From positions 1 through 34,999 of the forward strand of contig PDRH01000025.1 of NCBI GenBank assembly GCA_002748015.1: a DNA stretch of 34,999 nt, read 5' to 3'. Made by a program: the position numbers and the translations under genes. The DNA comes from Bacteroidota bacterium (lineage in GTDB: Bacteria; Bacteroidota; Bacteroidia; Bacteroidales; CAJPTX01). The notes under the pieces were generated by a model that ran no database searches, was not told the origin of the DNA, and was given only the letters and a program-made list of their open reading frames with translations. Within the stretch, counting starts at the first letter, position 1. Every line of letters begins with the position of its first letter. Below, one piece after another: positions 23,380-31,174 of the stretch.

Positions 23380-24041
23380 TTATGGTAGCATGGACTCCAA
23401 ATCTACGCTAAGCGCAAGGGACTGCCCCTCATCCAGAAAGCGCTGAACTACTGCGGGCATCCCCCCCACGACCACGTACAGGCGGAAGAGCTTTAGGAGC
23501 TTGCTATGAATAGTCTCATCGACCCTTTGCCTCTCCTCCCACGCCTTCCTAACAGTCTGGATGACCGCCTCGCCAAGGCCGACAGCCCAGAGGAACTCCT
23601 CAAAATCTAAAGGGTGTATCTGGCGCACAGGCATGTAGCCCACGGGGACAGAGCGAATGTCCTTGAGTAGCACCCCGAGCAGCGAGCCGCTCAGCACGTA
23701 TCGGTAGCTCCCCTCGTCGACAAGGAACTTGATGGCGGTAACGACCTCGGGGCATTCCTGCCCCTCGTCGATGAAGATGAGCGTGTTGCCGGGTATAAGC
23801 TCCTGGGTGGTGAAGGCAGAAAGCCGCAGGAGAATCTCGCGGGCGCTCTTGGGGCGCTGGAAGATGGCCTTGGCCTCGGGGGCCTCCAGAAGGTTTAGCT
23901 CGATGAAGCTCCCATATTTGGCCCTGCCGAAGCGACGGATAGCATGGGTCTTGCCGGTCTACCTGGCACCGCTGATGAGGAGCGCCTTCGTATCAGAGGC
24001 TAAACACCCTTTAAGTAGCTATCTATCTTTCGTCTAAGCAT
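23380..24041 (-). pseudogene. AAA_14/DUF4143 ATPase, decayed
   Basis: The minus-strand ATG at 24041 begins LRRKIDSYLKG. One base is missing near 24003-24013, after which the next frame gives CLASDTKALLISGAR, then an in-frame TAG at 23961-23959, then TGKTHAIRRFG. The stop replaces the Gln of the GARQTGKT Walker A. Beyond it the family pattern continues: YGSFIELNLLEAPEAK, TLIFIDEGQECPEV (Walker B), YRYVLSGSLLGVLLKD, then the HPLDFEEFLWAVG linker and YVVVGGMPAVVQRFL. It ends early at TAA 23382-23380, lacking most of the DUF4143 domain. With a frameshift, a P-loop stop and a truncated end, it is almost certainly non-functional. Intact relatives are fast-moving, high-copy ATPases in Bacteroidales. 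Confidence 0.85.
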
Positions 24042-24046
24042 TGGGC

Positions 24047-24094
24047 TGTCCGCTTTTCCAATGCAAAACTAGGCCCTTTTGTCCGCTTTTCCAA
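24047..24094 (-). repeat. Two 15-nt direct repeats upstream of the broken ATPase
   Basis: TTGGAAAAGCGGACA occurs twice on the minus strand (24061-24047 and 24094-24080), 33 nt apart, directly before the ATG at 24041. The distance is three helical turns, which suits binding of two protein copies on one face of the DNA. It may also be a recombination or insertion mark of this ATPase family. Confidence 0.8.
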
Positions 24095-24116
24095 GGTTCT
24101 TGGGGCGTGTACAGGG

Positions 24117-24728
24117 CTAAATCCCCAGCGATAGCCCCACGAAGAAGGGCACGGCGAAGGTCAGGCATACGCCGTGGTAGATGGAGACGATGGCGTACTC
24201 GGGCGAGGTGGCCCTCACTATGAATGGTAGGGTCGTATCCATGCTATTTGCCCCCGCTGCGCAGATGGGTGATACCGGGCCGAAGAACCAGGATATGGGG
24301 GTAGCGAAAATCATGGTGGCCAGCTCGCGCATGATGTTGCTCAGGAGGGCGATAGCCCCCAGAATGGTAGAGTAGCTATTGCTAATCATGACGCTCGATA
24401 GGCTATAGTACCCGAGGCCGCTCGCCACAGCGAGTACCTCCCGCACGGAGAGCTCTGGCACGAGTGGCATGACCACCATCACGCCGAGGAAGGTACCCGT
24501 AAGCGTAACCAGCGGCAGGAGTAGCATCTTCCAGCCCATCTGTCGTACGCGCAGGAGGGTGTCCGTATCGCTCCCGACGACCATCCCCACGAGGAACAGC
24601 AGGGCGTAGAGCGCCCAATCCGTTAGCTGCGGATCGAGCAACCACGCGGGCATCTCCCAGTTGGCACTCAAAAATAAGCCCCCCAGGAAGGGGAGCAGAA
24701 AGCTAGTGCTCGCCAGAAAGTTCTTCAT
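24117..24728 (-). CDS. LysO-type lysine exporter, large (C-terminal) subunit gene
   Basis: This 203-residue protein is almost entirely hydrophobic, with about six helices. It matches the C-terminal part of LysO (DUF340, E. coli YbjE), which exports lysine and toxic lysine analogues. Signature pieces are ALYALLFLVGMVVGSD, MVVMPLVPELSVREVLAVASGLGYYSLSS, and GPVSPICAAGANSMDTTLPFIVRATSPEYAIVSIYHG. In most Proteobacteria LysO is a single protein; in Bacteroidota it is often two genes, as here. The partner gene ends 32 nt upstream on the same strand. Together they should form one inner-membrane carrier of about 300 residues. Confidence 0.85.
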   Translation of the reverse strand: MKNFLASTSFLLPFLGGLFLSANWEMPAWLLDPQLTDWALYALLFLVGMVVGSDTDTLLRVRQMGWKMLLLPLVTLTGTFLGVMVVMPLVPELSVREVLAVASGLGYYSLSSVMISNSYSTILGAIALLSNIMRELATMIFATPISWFFGPVSPICAAGANSMDTTLPFIVRATSPEYAIVSIYHGVCLTFAVPFFVGLSLGI

Positions 24729-24759
24729 CCAGTTCTACTATTATCCCTCCGATTTCAAG

Positions 24760-25068
24760 CTAGACCTCATCGTCATCCACCATGTGCGGGTCGCAGGTCC
24801 TGAGCCTCAGCACAAAGCGAGCAAAGAGCCAGGCCATCGCCCCGCTGCCGAGCATGGCCCCGATGGTAAGGATGGTGGCCGTGAGGCCGAACGCCGGTAG
24901 CCTGTCGAATAGCTCCCTATCCGCCCCGATGGAGAGACCGAGGGTAAAAAGCAGCATGTAGACCGCCCAGCTAGACACCAAGCCCGCAACCTTTATGGCC
25001 TGCCTAAAGCGGCGGAGAAGATAGCCAACCGCCATCCCACCGACCATCATGGCGATGAGTACTACCAT
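24760..25068 (-). CDS. LysO-type exporter, small (N-terminal) subunit gene
   Basis: This 102-residue protein has about three membrane helices (MVVLIAMMVGGMAVGYLLRR, VSSWAVYMLLFTLGLSIGAD, TATILTIGAMLGSGAMAW) and a charged end (DPHMVDDDEV). The LFTLGLSIGAD segment is the N-terminal LysO signature. The ATG overlaps the 3' end of the upstream nucleotidyltransferase gene by 7 nt, so it depends on that transcript. It is unlikely to work without the larger gene that follows. Confidence 0.82.
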   Translation of the reverse strand: MVVLIAMMVGGMAVGYLLRRFRQAIKVAGLVSSWAVYMLLFTLGLSIGADRELFDRLPAFGLTATILTIGAMLGSGAMAWLFARFVLRLRTCDPHMVDDDEV

Positions 25069-25952
25069 AGGGATGAACCGTATTGACCATCCCTCACCAT
25101 CACTGCAAGGGCCTGCTCCACCACAGGTCTATCGTCGGGATAGGTTACCCCACACCACTGCGCCGAAGAGGCTAAAACACGGCACGCGCCTACCCCCTGG
25201 GATATTCCAGAGTACACCGCGCTAGGGATGTAGCTCTCCCCCTTGAGCCCCGGGTCACCATCCCTAAAGAAGCTCTGCACGAAGCTATCAAGCGAGGTGA
25301 GGAAATCGGGCGTGAAGCCCCAGCAATTCATCGAGACGACAGTATCCTCTGCCAGCGACCGACCGCTATCGAGGTCAACAATCCCGTCCCCCTGGCGAAC
25401 GATCTTCGTATGCTCCTCTATGCCCTGGAGTAGCCCCTCGGCATCTGACGTACACACGCCCCGAGAGACATGCCCCGCTTCCGAAAGGGTTCGCCCTAGC
25501 TCGTAGCCCACCATGCACCACTCGCCTTCTTTACGCTCCCCATTGAGATATTCGCCAAGCGCGCGGAAGGCGTCCGCCCCGTAGAAGTCATCTGCATTAA
25601 TCACGGCGAAGGGCTGCGAGATGGCTTCACGGGCGCACCACACCGCATGGGCAGTTCCCCAGGGCTTTATACGCTCTGCTGATACTGAAAAGCCCTCGGG
25701 CACATCATGCAACTCCTGGTATACGAGCTTATAGTTCAGGTCCTCCGGGAAGCGCGACAGCACGTGCTCCCGGAAGTCGGCCTCTATATCGTGCCTTATG
25801 ACGAAGACGAACTCATCAAAGCCATTGCGCAGGGCATCATGCACGGAGTACTCCAGTAGCACCTCGCCATTCGGGCCTACGCCCGCCATCTGCTTCAAAC
25901 CGCCAAAGCGGGACCCCATGCCCGCCGCCAATACCAGTAAGCTTGCTCCCAT
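25062..25952 (-). CDS. Sugar-phosphate nucleotidyltransferase family protein
   Basis: This 296-residue GT-A-like nucleotidyltransferase has the signature loop LVLAAGMGSRFGGLKQM (6-22), which binds NTP phosphates. FAVINADDFYG (metal-binding aspartates) lies near 115-125, and GEWCMVGYELGRTLSEAGHVSRGVC and VSMNCWGFTPDF follow. It is expected to activate a sugar- or alcohol-phosphate to an NDP form. The sub-type is not one of the well-known RmlA or GalU enzymes, and I leave the substrate open. It is the first gene of an operon with the two LysO genes, an arrangement with no obvious metabolic link. A near-consensus -7 box (TATCTTCG at 26037-26030) lies about 78 nt upstream. Confidence 0.85.
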   Translation of the reverse strand: MGASLLVLAAGMGSRFGGLKQMAGVGPNGEVLLEYSVHDALRNGFDEFVFVIRHDIEADFREHVLSRFPEDLNYKLVYQELHDVPEGFSVSAERIKPWGTAHAVWCAREAISQPFAVINADDFYGADAFRALGEYLNGERKEGEWCMVGYELGRTLSEAGHVSRGVCTSDAEGLLQGIEEHTKIVRQGDGIVDLDSGRSLAEDTVVSMNCWGFTPDFLTSLDSFVQSFFRDGDPGLKGESYIPSAVYSGISQGVGACRVLASSAQWCGVTYPDDRPVVEQALAVMVRDGQYGSSLW

Positions 25953-26029
25953 AATTATACTGCTCTAGAGTGGTGGATAAACCGTAACGCCCCCCTACCA
26001 AACCCCACCATCCTCCCCAATTGGGAGCG

Positions 26030-26037
26030 CGAAGATA
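26030..26037 (-). promoter_or_regulatory. Probable -7 box for the nucleotidyltransferase-LysO operon
   Basis: TATCTTCG on the minus strand differs from TAnnTTTG at one base, as does the TACCTTCG promoter of pdxH. It lies about 78 nt before the ATG at 25952. Confidence 0.4.
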
Positions 26038-26141
26038 TCTATTCCCTAGCGACTTTCCCAAATCAACTCCTCATGCGCAAACAACAGGCTATAGTACTTG
26101 TTAATAGGGTGTCTTAATTGGCAACCATAAGCTAGCCTATC

Positions 26142-26984
26142 ATGCGATACCGAAGCCACGCTCTATCCCCCTTCCGCCAGCTCCTAGTCCTGGGAATCTT
26201 CCTCCTGGGCGCCATCAGCCTAGCCGTATTTGCCCTAATCCTACTCCGGGCTATGGGCCTCTACGGGAGCGACTCGCCCGTGGTAAACCTCCTGATTCAG
26301 GCCTTCTATACCCTATGCATCTTCCTGGTCCCCGCCCTCCTGTGGGCCTACGTCGCCCGGAAGCAGGAGTACCGCCCCTTCTCCCTGGCGCTGCCCCCCT
26401 GGCCCATTGGTACTGTTGCCCTCCTGCTCCCCCTCCTGGCCATGCCCGCCGTGGAGCTACTAACGGATATCAACCACCTCATCCCCGCCAGCGACTGGTT
26501 GACCAGCCTAGAGGCCCGCGTAGAGCAATCTACCCTCAAGATGCTCTACATAGAGTCCCCGCAACGCTTCATACTCAACATCTGCGTTGTAGCACTTATC
26601 CCGGCCATCGCCGAGGAGTTCTTTTTCCGGGGCGCCCTGCAGCATATTCTAGTCCGCTTTATCCGTAGACCACACTACGCCATCTGGCTCACAGCGATAA
26701 TCTTCGCCCTGGTGCACATGCAGCTCCTGAGCCTCCTGCCCCGCATACTACTGGGAGCGGTGCTCGGCTACATCTACTACTACTCGCAGACGCTCGTTTC
26801 ATCCATAGCCTACCATTTTGCGAATAACCTGCTCGCCGTAGTAGCCTATTTCTACGCTGCGAAGAACGGGATAGCACCAGAAAGGCTACAGGAGATGTCG
26901 ATACACTGGATACTCGGACTGGTATCCCTCGCCGCTATTCTTGGCGCGATGTACCTGGTGCGAAAGGTTGCTCGCAGACGGTAG
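26142..26984 (+). CDS. CPBP (CAAX/Abi) family intramembrane metalloprotease
   Basis: This 280-residue protein has about eight membrane segments. The catalytic motifs are EEFFFRG (E158, E159, R163), FALVH (F188, H192) and HFANN (H225, N228), which together make the four-motif CPBP/Rce1 active site. Bacterial members are glutamate-type intramembrane proteases, or in some loci immunity proteins for bacteriocins. There is no bacteriocin-like gene nearby, so a general membrane-protein role is more likely (inference). The ATG at 26142 is the first in frame and gives a normal N-terminus, RYRSHALSPFRQLLVLG. Divergent from the nucleotidyltransferase operon with about 190 nt between them. Confidence 0.9.
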   Translation: MRYRSHALSPFRQLLVLGIFLLGAISLAVFALILLRAMGLYGSDSPVVNLLIQAFYTLCIFLVPALLWAYVARKQEYRPFSLALPPWPIGTVALLLPLLAMPAVELLTDINHLIPASDWLTSLEARVEQSTLKMLYIESPQRFILNICVVALIPAIAEEFFFRGALQHILVRFIRRPHYAIWLTAIIFALVHMQLLSLLPRILLGAVLGYIYYYSQTLVSSIAYHFANNLLAVVAYFYAAKNGIAPERLQEMSIHWILGLVSLAAILGAMYLVRKVARRR

Positions 26985-27203
26985 CATAGAGCCATCCCGC
27001 AGCAAGCTACCTAGGCAAAGTCTACCAAGCAAGTTTGCATTCTAAGTTAGCCCCATCGCTCTCAAATGGGCTGATCTTAGACCGCTTGCATGCGGGTAAA
27101 CCAGTAAATATTCTCTAGATTGACAATATCTAGCCAGTAAGCCACGGCGCAAGACATTTGCCAGGCCCACCTCCTTCGCCCGCAGTGCAAATAAGGAGGA
27201 GAT

Positions 27204-28510
27204 ATGCAGCTATCCAACCAAACTATCCAGTAGACGTCAGAGCAGCACCTTGCCCGCACACAGCCGATTCCCTACGCACCGATAGCCTTTGAACTGTTAG
27301 AGGGTGCTGTCCTCTACACGCACGATGGTCGGCGCTTCATTGACTTTCTGTCGAGTGCCTGCTCGGCCAACCTGCGGCATGGCAACTGCCAAATAGCAGA
27401 GGCTGTGGGCGCGCAGATGGGGCAACTTGCCCAGGATGCTGTCGCCTACTTTAATACGGCACCCGCCGTACTGCTGGCCGAAAGACTCTGCAACCTAGCC
27501 CTGGTGGCGAAGAGAACAAGGCCCTCCTGGGCAACTCGGGGGCAGCTGCAATCGACGGTGCGGCGAATCTGGCCAGGGGGTACACCGGGCTGGGCAAAAT
27601 TATCTCCATGGTGGGGGCATACGACGGTAGCACCTTCAGCGCAGTCCCCCTCTCAGCCCGAAGCCTCAACATACGAAGACGAATAGGAGCACTCATCCCT
27701 GAGGTATTTCACTCCACCTACCCGGATAGGCGCATAGCTGGGAAAGCTGCATCGCCGAGATGAAGCATGCCCTTGCCATGTACCTCGACCCGAAGGAGTT
27801 CACCACCATAGCGATAAAGCCAATCGCCGGAGACCAGGGGTTAGTTCCCCCCAAGTAGAGTGGGTCAGGGCGCTTCGCAAAATCGGTGACGAGCATGGCA
27901 TCCTGCTCATAAGCGACGAGAGCCAGATGGCACTCTGCCGAACGGGCTACAGGTTCGCCATGGAACGCTTCGGCGTGGAGGCCGACCTCTACGTACTGGG
28001 CTAATCGGTAGGCGGTGAACTTACCCTTGGGGTCATCCTGGGCAGAAGGGAAATCTTGGATAGCCTTGCTACGCCTGCACACGTGTTCACCCTATCCGCC
28101 TGCGCTTCAGTATGCGTAGCAACCCTGAAGAACCTAGAAATCCTCCAGCGCATAGACTGCAACAGGCTCTCGCGGAAAAAGGGGGGAATACCCCAAGAAG
28201 GGCTTAATGCGTCTACGTGAGCAACTCGACTTTACGGACGACGTACGCAGCTACAGGCTTTGCATAGGGGGTGATACCATCAACCCGACTAACGACGCTA
28301 GACCCGATAGGCACTGCGAAAATCTGCTATACCTGCCTCCAACGAGGGGTGCTACTCATCTTCCTCAACGGCTCTACCCTACGAGTACCCCCCCCTGGTG
28401 GTAGAGTTTGCGGAGATGGACGAAGCCCTGGGGGCGATAGGGGGGCTATGGCCGACCTTGCAGGGGGGAGAATTGGCAACGAGGTGCTAGAGGAGATGCA
28501 GGTTGGGTGA
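27204..28510 (+). pseudogene. Class III (PLP) aminotransferase, strongly decayed
   Basis: An AAGGAGGAGA ribosome site precedes the ATG at 27204. The first frame is stopped at codon 10 (27231-27233), then continues as EQHLARTQPIPYAPIAFELL, GRRFIDFLSSACSANLRHGN and AVAYFNTAPAVLLAERLCNL. A frameshift near 27500 is followed by GGEENKALLGNSGAAAIDGA and GYTGLGKIISMVGAYDGSTFS. Further shifts and stops occur before PKEFTTIAIKPIAGDQGLVPP, ISDESQMALCRTG (the PLP Asp region) and ADLYVLG-stop-SVGGELTLGVILGRREI. There the Lys codon that binds PLP is TAA (28002-28004). The remaining C-terminus is scattered over three frames up to 28510. The pattern fits an acetylornithine/4-aminobutyrate-type aminotransferase. 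It is certainly non-functional. Confidence 0.88.
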
Positions 28511-28621
28511 TCCGAGCAGGAGCAACCCTGCGCCACGTACAAGAAAAGAGAATTACAACAAAGCAACCGCAGGTGAATCGCCTACCTAGGGAAAGGTTGC
28601 AAATCTAGTCAGCCAAGCCCG

Positions 28622-29254
28622 CTAGATCATGCAGCTCACCCCGACGCTAAGCACCGGTTTGGCCAGTATAATGAGGAAGGTAGGTGATATCTCGACGTTT
28701 ATCCCCCAGTGCTCATTGAACATGTAACGGAAGCCACCGTAGAGATCCCCAGTCGGGAAGATGCCGCTATCCCAGAGGTCATTGGGCCAGAAGAGCATCG
28801 CTCCCAAGACCAGGCCACAATACACCGTTGCCTTCCGAGCCACCTCACCATGTAGGGAAAGCCTGACACCAAGGCTGCCGAAGAGGGGATTAACGCCAAG
28901 GTAGGGGCCAAGGCCAAACGTCCAGTTCTTCTTGCGTCCAAAGGCTACAACCCCGCAGTCGTAGCTCAGGGCCACCTGACCCGTAAGGAACTTAAGCCCT
29001 ATATTCGCACCGAGCAAATGGCTACCCTTCCCGAAGTGGCCATCGCCCATCGCCATGCCCGGAGCTACTTGCGCCTGGGGGATGGTCTCCTCCTCCTTCG
29101 TGGCGGGAATCGCCTTTGCCTTCCCACGGGCTGCAGGAGCACCAGCCTCCTTCACCGTACGATGAGGGGCAGCCTTCCGCCGGGCCGCCTGGGCGGTGGG
29201 CGACACCACCAGCAAGACCAAGCTACAGATAAGAGCCTTCAGGAGCTTATTCAT
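28622..29254 (-). CDS. Outer-membrane-beta-barrel-like protein
   Basis: This is about 210 residues with a signal peptide (MNKLLKALICSLVLLVVSPTAQA). A low-complexity, lysine/alanine-rich linker (RRKAAPHRTVKEAGAPAARG) follows, and then about 140 residues of alternating aromatic and glycine-rich strands: LLGANIGLKFLTGQVALSYD, WTFGLGPYLGVNPLFGSLGV, GEVARKATVYCGLVLGA and ISPTFLIILAKPVLSVGVSCMI. The pattern fits a small outer-membrane barrel with an aromatic end, but no named family is certain. The start is ATG 29254 or 29260. A one-mismatch -7 box (CATCTTTG, 29307-29300) lies about 45 nt upstream. Confidence 0.72.
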   Translation of the reverse strand: MNKLLKALICSLVLLVVSPTAQAARRKAAPHRTVKEAGAPAARGKAKAIPATKEEETIPQAQVAPGMAMGDGHFGKGSHLLGANIGLKFLTGQVALSYDCGVVAFGRKKNWTFGLGPYLGVNPLFGSLGVRLSLHGEVARKATVYCGLVLGAMLFWPNDLWDSGIFPTGDLYGGFRYMFNEHWGINVEISPTFLIILAKPVLSVGVSCMI

Positions 29255-29391
29255 AACCATACCCTTTCATTCAGCTTCATTTCGCAGAGTAATCCACCCC
29301 AAAGATGGCGAAATTCCCCCAGAAGAGCAAGACGCAGCATGCGAACGTTCATAGCCCTCCAGATACGCTAGTGCTATTGCGCGGCAACGAT

Positions 29392-29421
29392 CCGTCGGCA
29401 TAGCGGCTCGCCGCATGCCTA
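29392..29421 (-). repeat. Dispersed palindromic intergenic repeat, copy
   Basis: Read on the minus strand, 29421-29392 matches 34519-34548 at 28 of 30 positions, including GGCATGCGGC and GCCGCTATGCC, which pair with each other as an imperfect hairpin. It lies between two minus-strand genes, near their terminator and promoter. Confidence 0.75.
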
Positions 29422-29450
29422 AACAGCCAAACGGCGCCATGCTTTCACAC

Positions 29451-29477
29451 AAAAAATGCCAGGCTTATGCCTGGCAT
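29451..29477 (-). terminator. Rho-independent terminator of the lipoprotein operon
   Basis: On the minus strand ATGCCAGGC-ATAA-GCCTGGCAT forms a perfect 9-bp stem with a 4-nt loop, followed by TTTTTT. It lies 18 nt after the stop of the last lipoprotein gene. Confidence 0.9.
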
Positions 29478-29495
29478 TTCATCCTTGGGAAATCC

Positions 29496-29990
29496 TCAAG
29501 GACTATCCGGTATGACATACACCCTTTCGAGCGTCCAAACGGTCTCGTAGTCGTCCTGCCAACCGCTATAAGTATCCATACCGCTAGCCCTATCGGCCAC
29601 CTGCCGGGCCTGATAGTCATTGACCAAGAGCAAATACTCAGCGCTACGCTCTATCCGCCCCATCGCCACCCAAACATCTCTATTGCCCTGGTCAGCCGCT
29701 CGTAGCATCAGCACATTGCGCTCTATCTTGGCTTTCTCCTCATGCACCACCCAACCGAGCGCCATGTACGAATGCTCACGGAGGTAACCATCCCTGAACT
29801 CAAGGTAGGGCACATGCGGTATATGCTCTGCGGGCGAAGCGCTCGTCCGCACGTGGCTCACCACCCGCCAGTAGCCCGACAGCTCCGACAGGTCGGTTGA
29901 CCAACCATCCCCCGACTTCTGACACCCCGAGAGACCTACCGAAAGTAGCCCCAGAAGGGCCAGAGACACATACCGCGCTACACCGCTCAT
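29496..29990 (-). CDS. Lipoprotein, tandem paralogue 1
   Basis: This 164-residue predicted lipoprotein has a lipobox LSGC with the modified cysteine at 23. The mature part begins QKSGDGWSTDL and includes ELSGYWRVVSHV, LEFRDGYLREHSYMALGW, WVAMGRIERSAEYLLLVND and a WTLERVYVIP end. Its overall layout (W-containing start, WVxxGxxE centre, W-x-L end) matches the two genes upstream, so the three are paralogues. The fold is likely a small lipocalin-like or beta-sandwich domain in the outer membrane or periplasm; no function is known to me. The ATG at 29990 is preferred over a TTG at 29999. It starts 14 nt after the stop of paralogue 2, so the two are in one operon. Confidence 0.75.
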   Translation of the reverse strand: MSGVARYVSLALLGLLSVGLSGCQKSGDGWSTDLSELSGYWRVVSHVRTSASPAEHIPHVPYLEFRDGYLREHSYMALGWVVHEEKAKIERNVLMLRAADQGNRDVWVAMGRIERSAEYLLLVNDYQARQVADRASGMDTYSGWQDDYETVWTLERVYVIPDSP

Positions 29991-30003
29991 ACCATACAAT
30001 CAG

Positions 30004-30528
30004 CTAGTTCAATAGCTTGCTGGGAATCTCGTCCACCTTCTCAAGCTCCCAAACCTGCTCGAAGTCCTTACCGGCCTCCTGGGCCGCTTCCTCCGACTCC
30101 TGACTACCCTCTAGCCCATTGGCCTTCCGGGCCACAGCCCGCGCATGCGCATCCACCGTCAGCTTACGCTTACCCACACCCGCACGCTCCACGCTCCCGA
30201 GGGGCATCCACGGCGAGAGCTTACCGAGCTTCTCTGAGCGATAGAGTAGCACCCCGTCCTTCACGTCGGCATCAAAGGTGGGCTTCGCCCAGGCTACCCC
30301 CATGGTATGGTACATGGTCATCGTCTCATCATCCAGCACGATGTACTTCACCGTGCTGGCATCAACACTCCCTATAGGACTAGTCCGCGTGCACTTCTTC
30401 ACCTCCCACTTGCCCTGCATCTTTGCCAGGGTTATCGCCTTCTCCACCTCGTCCTTATCGCAGGCCGTAAAGCCCAACACCAGCAGGCTCAGGGCCACTA
30501 GCGAAAGACCCCTTACTATTCTCTTCAT
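30004..30528 (-). CDS. Lipoprotein, tandem paralogue 2
   Basis: This 174-residue lipoprotein has the signal peptide MKRIVRGLSLVALSLLVLGFTAC, cysteine at 23. It shares with its neighbours the KMQGKWEVKKC start, a YHTMGVAWAKP middle, the WMPLGSVER core and an EQVWELEKVDEIP end. It differs by an acidic, alanine-rich insert (GSQESEEAAQEAGKD) before the last strand. The ATG at 30528 is set by the signal peptide. No function can be assigned. The 14-nt gap to the next gene puts both in one transcript; the gene before it is separated by a terminator. Confidence 0.78.
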   Translation of the reverse strand: MKRIVRGLSLVALSLLVLGFTACDKDEVEKAITLAKMQGKWEVKKCTRTSPIGSVDASTVKYIVLDDETMTMYHTMGVAWAKPTFDADVKDGVLLYRSEKLGKLSPWMPLGSVERAGVGKRKLTVDAHARAVARKANGLEGSQESEEAAQEAGKDFEQVWELEKVDEIPSKLLN

Positions 30529-30556
30529 CCTTATTCTCCTCACCAATTTAAACGGT

Positions 30557-30584
30557 AAAAAACGGGGCTACCGAAGCAGCCCCG
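30557..30584 (-). terminator. Rho-independent terminator after lipoprotein 3
   Basis: On the minus strand CGGGGCT-loop-AGCCCCG (30584-30563) is followed by TTTTTT (30562-30557). It ends transcription 7 nt after lipoprotein 3, so lipoproteins 2 and 1 need read-through or their own promoter in the remaining 30 nt. Confidence 0.88.
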
Positions 30585-30590
30585 CCAATC

Positions 30591-31139
30591 CTACTCCTCC
30601 TCCGACTCAGCCTTCTTCTCCGGCTTCTCGGGTATGGTAGCTTTCACAAGGTAGAACTTCGTGTTCACGAAGAAATCGAGCAGGCCCTGACCAGCCTCCT
30701 TGTATTCATTCCCCTCCGTCTCCTTCGTTATACCATTCTTCTGCGAAACCTTCTCCAGCACCTTCGAGTCCACCGTAACCAACAGCTTCTCCCCCTCTAC
30801 GGCCACGTGGCCCAGCGCCACCCAGGGAGCCTTATCCGTATTCAGCTTGTAGAATACCATGTCGCCATCTATCTCTATCGTGGCGTTTGCAATGCTCCAC
30901 ACACCCATCATCGAAGGCCGGTACAGCATGAGCTTATTGCCATCGATCTTGTAGTAATCGTAGAGCTCGTAGTTCTTGAGGGTTTCCATCTTGCTGCCCT
31001 CCGGTAGCATCTTCTGCCACTCGCCCTGTATCTCGCTCTCGCTAATGGTCGCCCCATCATCATCCTTCGAGCAGCTCGCAAACCCAACCAGCAGCACTCC
31101 CGCCACCAGCAGCATCATCCATTTATTCAATCCCTTCAT
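30591..31139 (-). CDS. Lipoprotein, tandem paralogue 3
   Basis: This 182-residue lipoprotein begins MKGLNKWMMLLVAGVLLVGF and has its lipobox cysteine at 23, followed by SKDDDGATISESEIQGEWQKM. An aspartate-rich start after the cysteine is typical for surface-exposed or outer-membrane lipoproteins of Bacteroidota. The WVALGHVAVEGEKLLVTVDSK core matches the other two paralogues, and the end is a charged tail (PEKKAESEEE). The ATG at 31139 is preferred to an upstream frame start at 31169. It follows the exonuclease-like gene by 35 nt on the same strand, so the chain pdxH, exonuclease-like, lipoprotein 3 may be one transcript that ends at the terminator. Confidence 0.8.
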   Translation of the reverse strand: MKGLNKWMMLLVAGVLLVGFASCSKDDDGATISESEIQGEWQKMLPEGSKMETLKNYELYDYYKIDGNKLMLYRPSMMGVWSIANATIEIDGDMVFYKLNTDKAPWVALGHVAVEGEKLLVTVDSKVLEKVSQKNGITKETEGNEYKEAGQGLLDFFVNTKFYLVKATIPEKPEKKAESEEE

Positions 31140-31174
31140 AGTATGTCCTTTCTTTCTTTTGTTAGACACTTACC

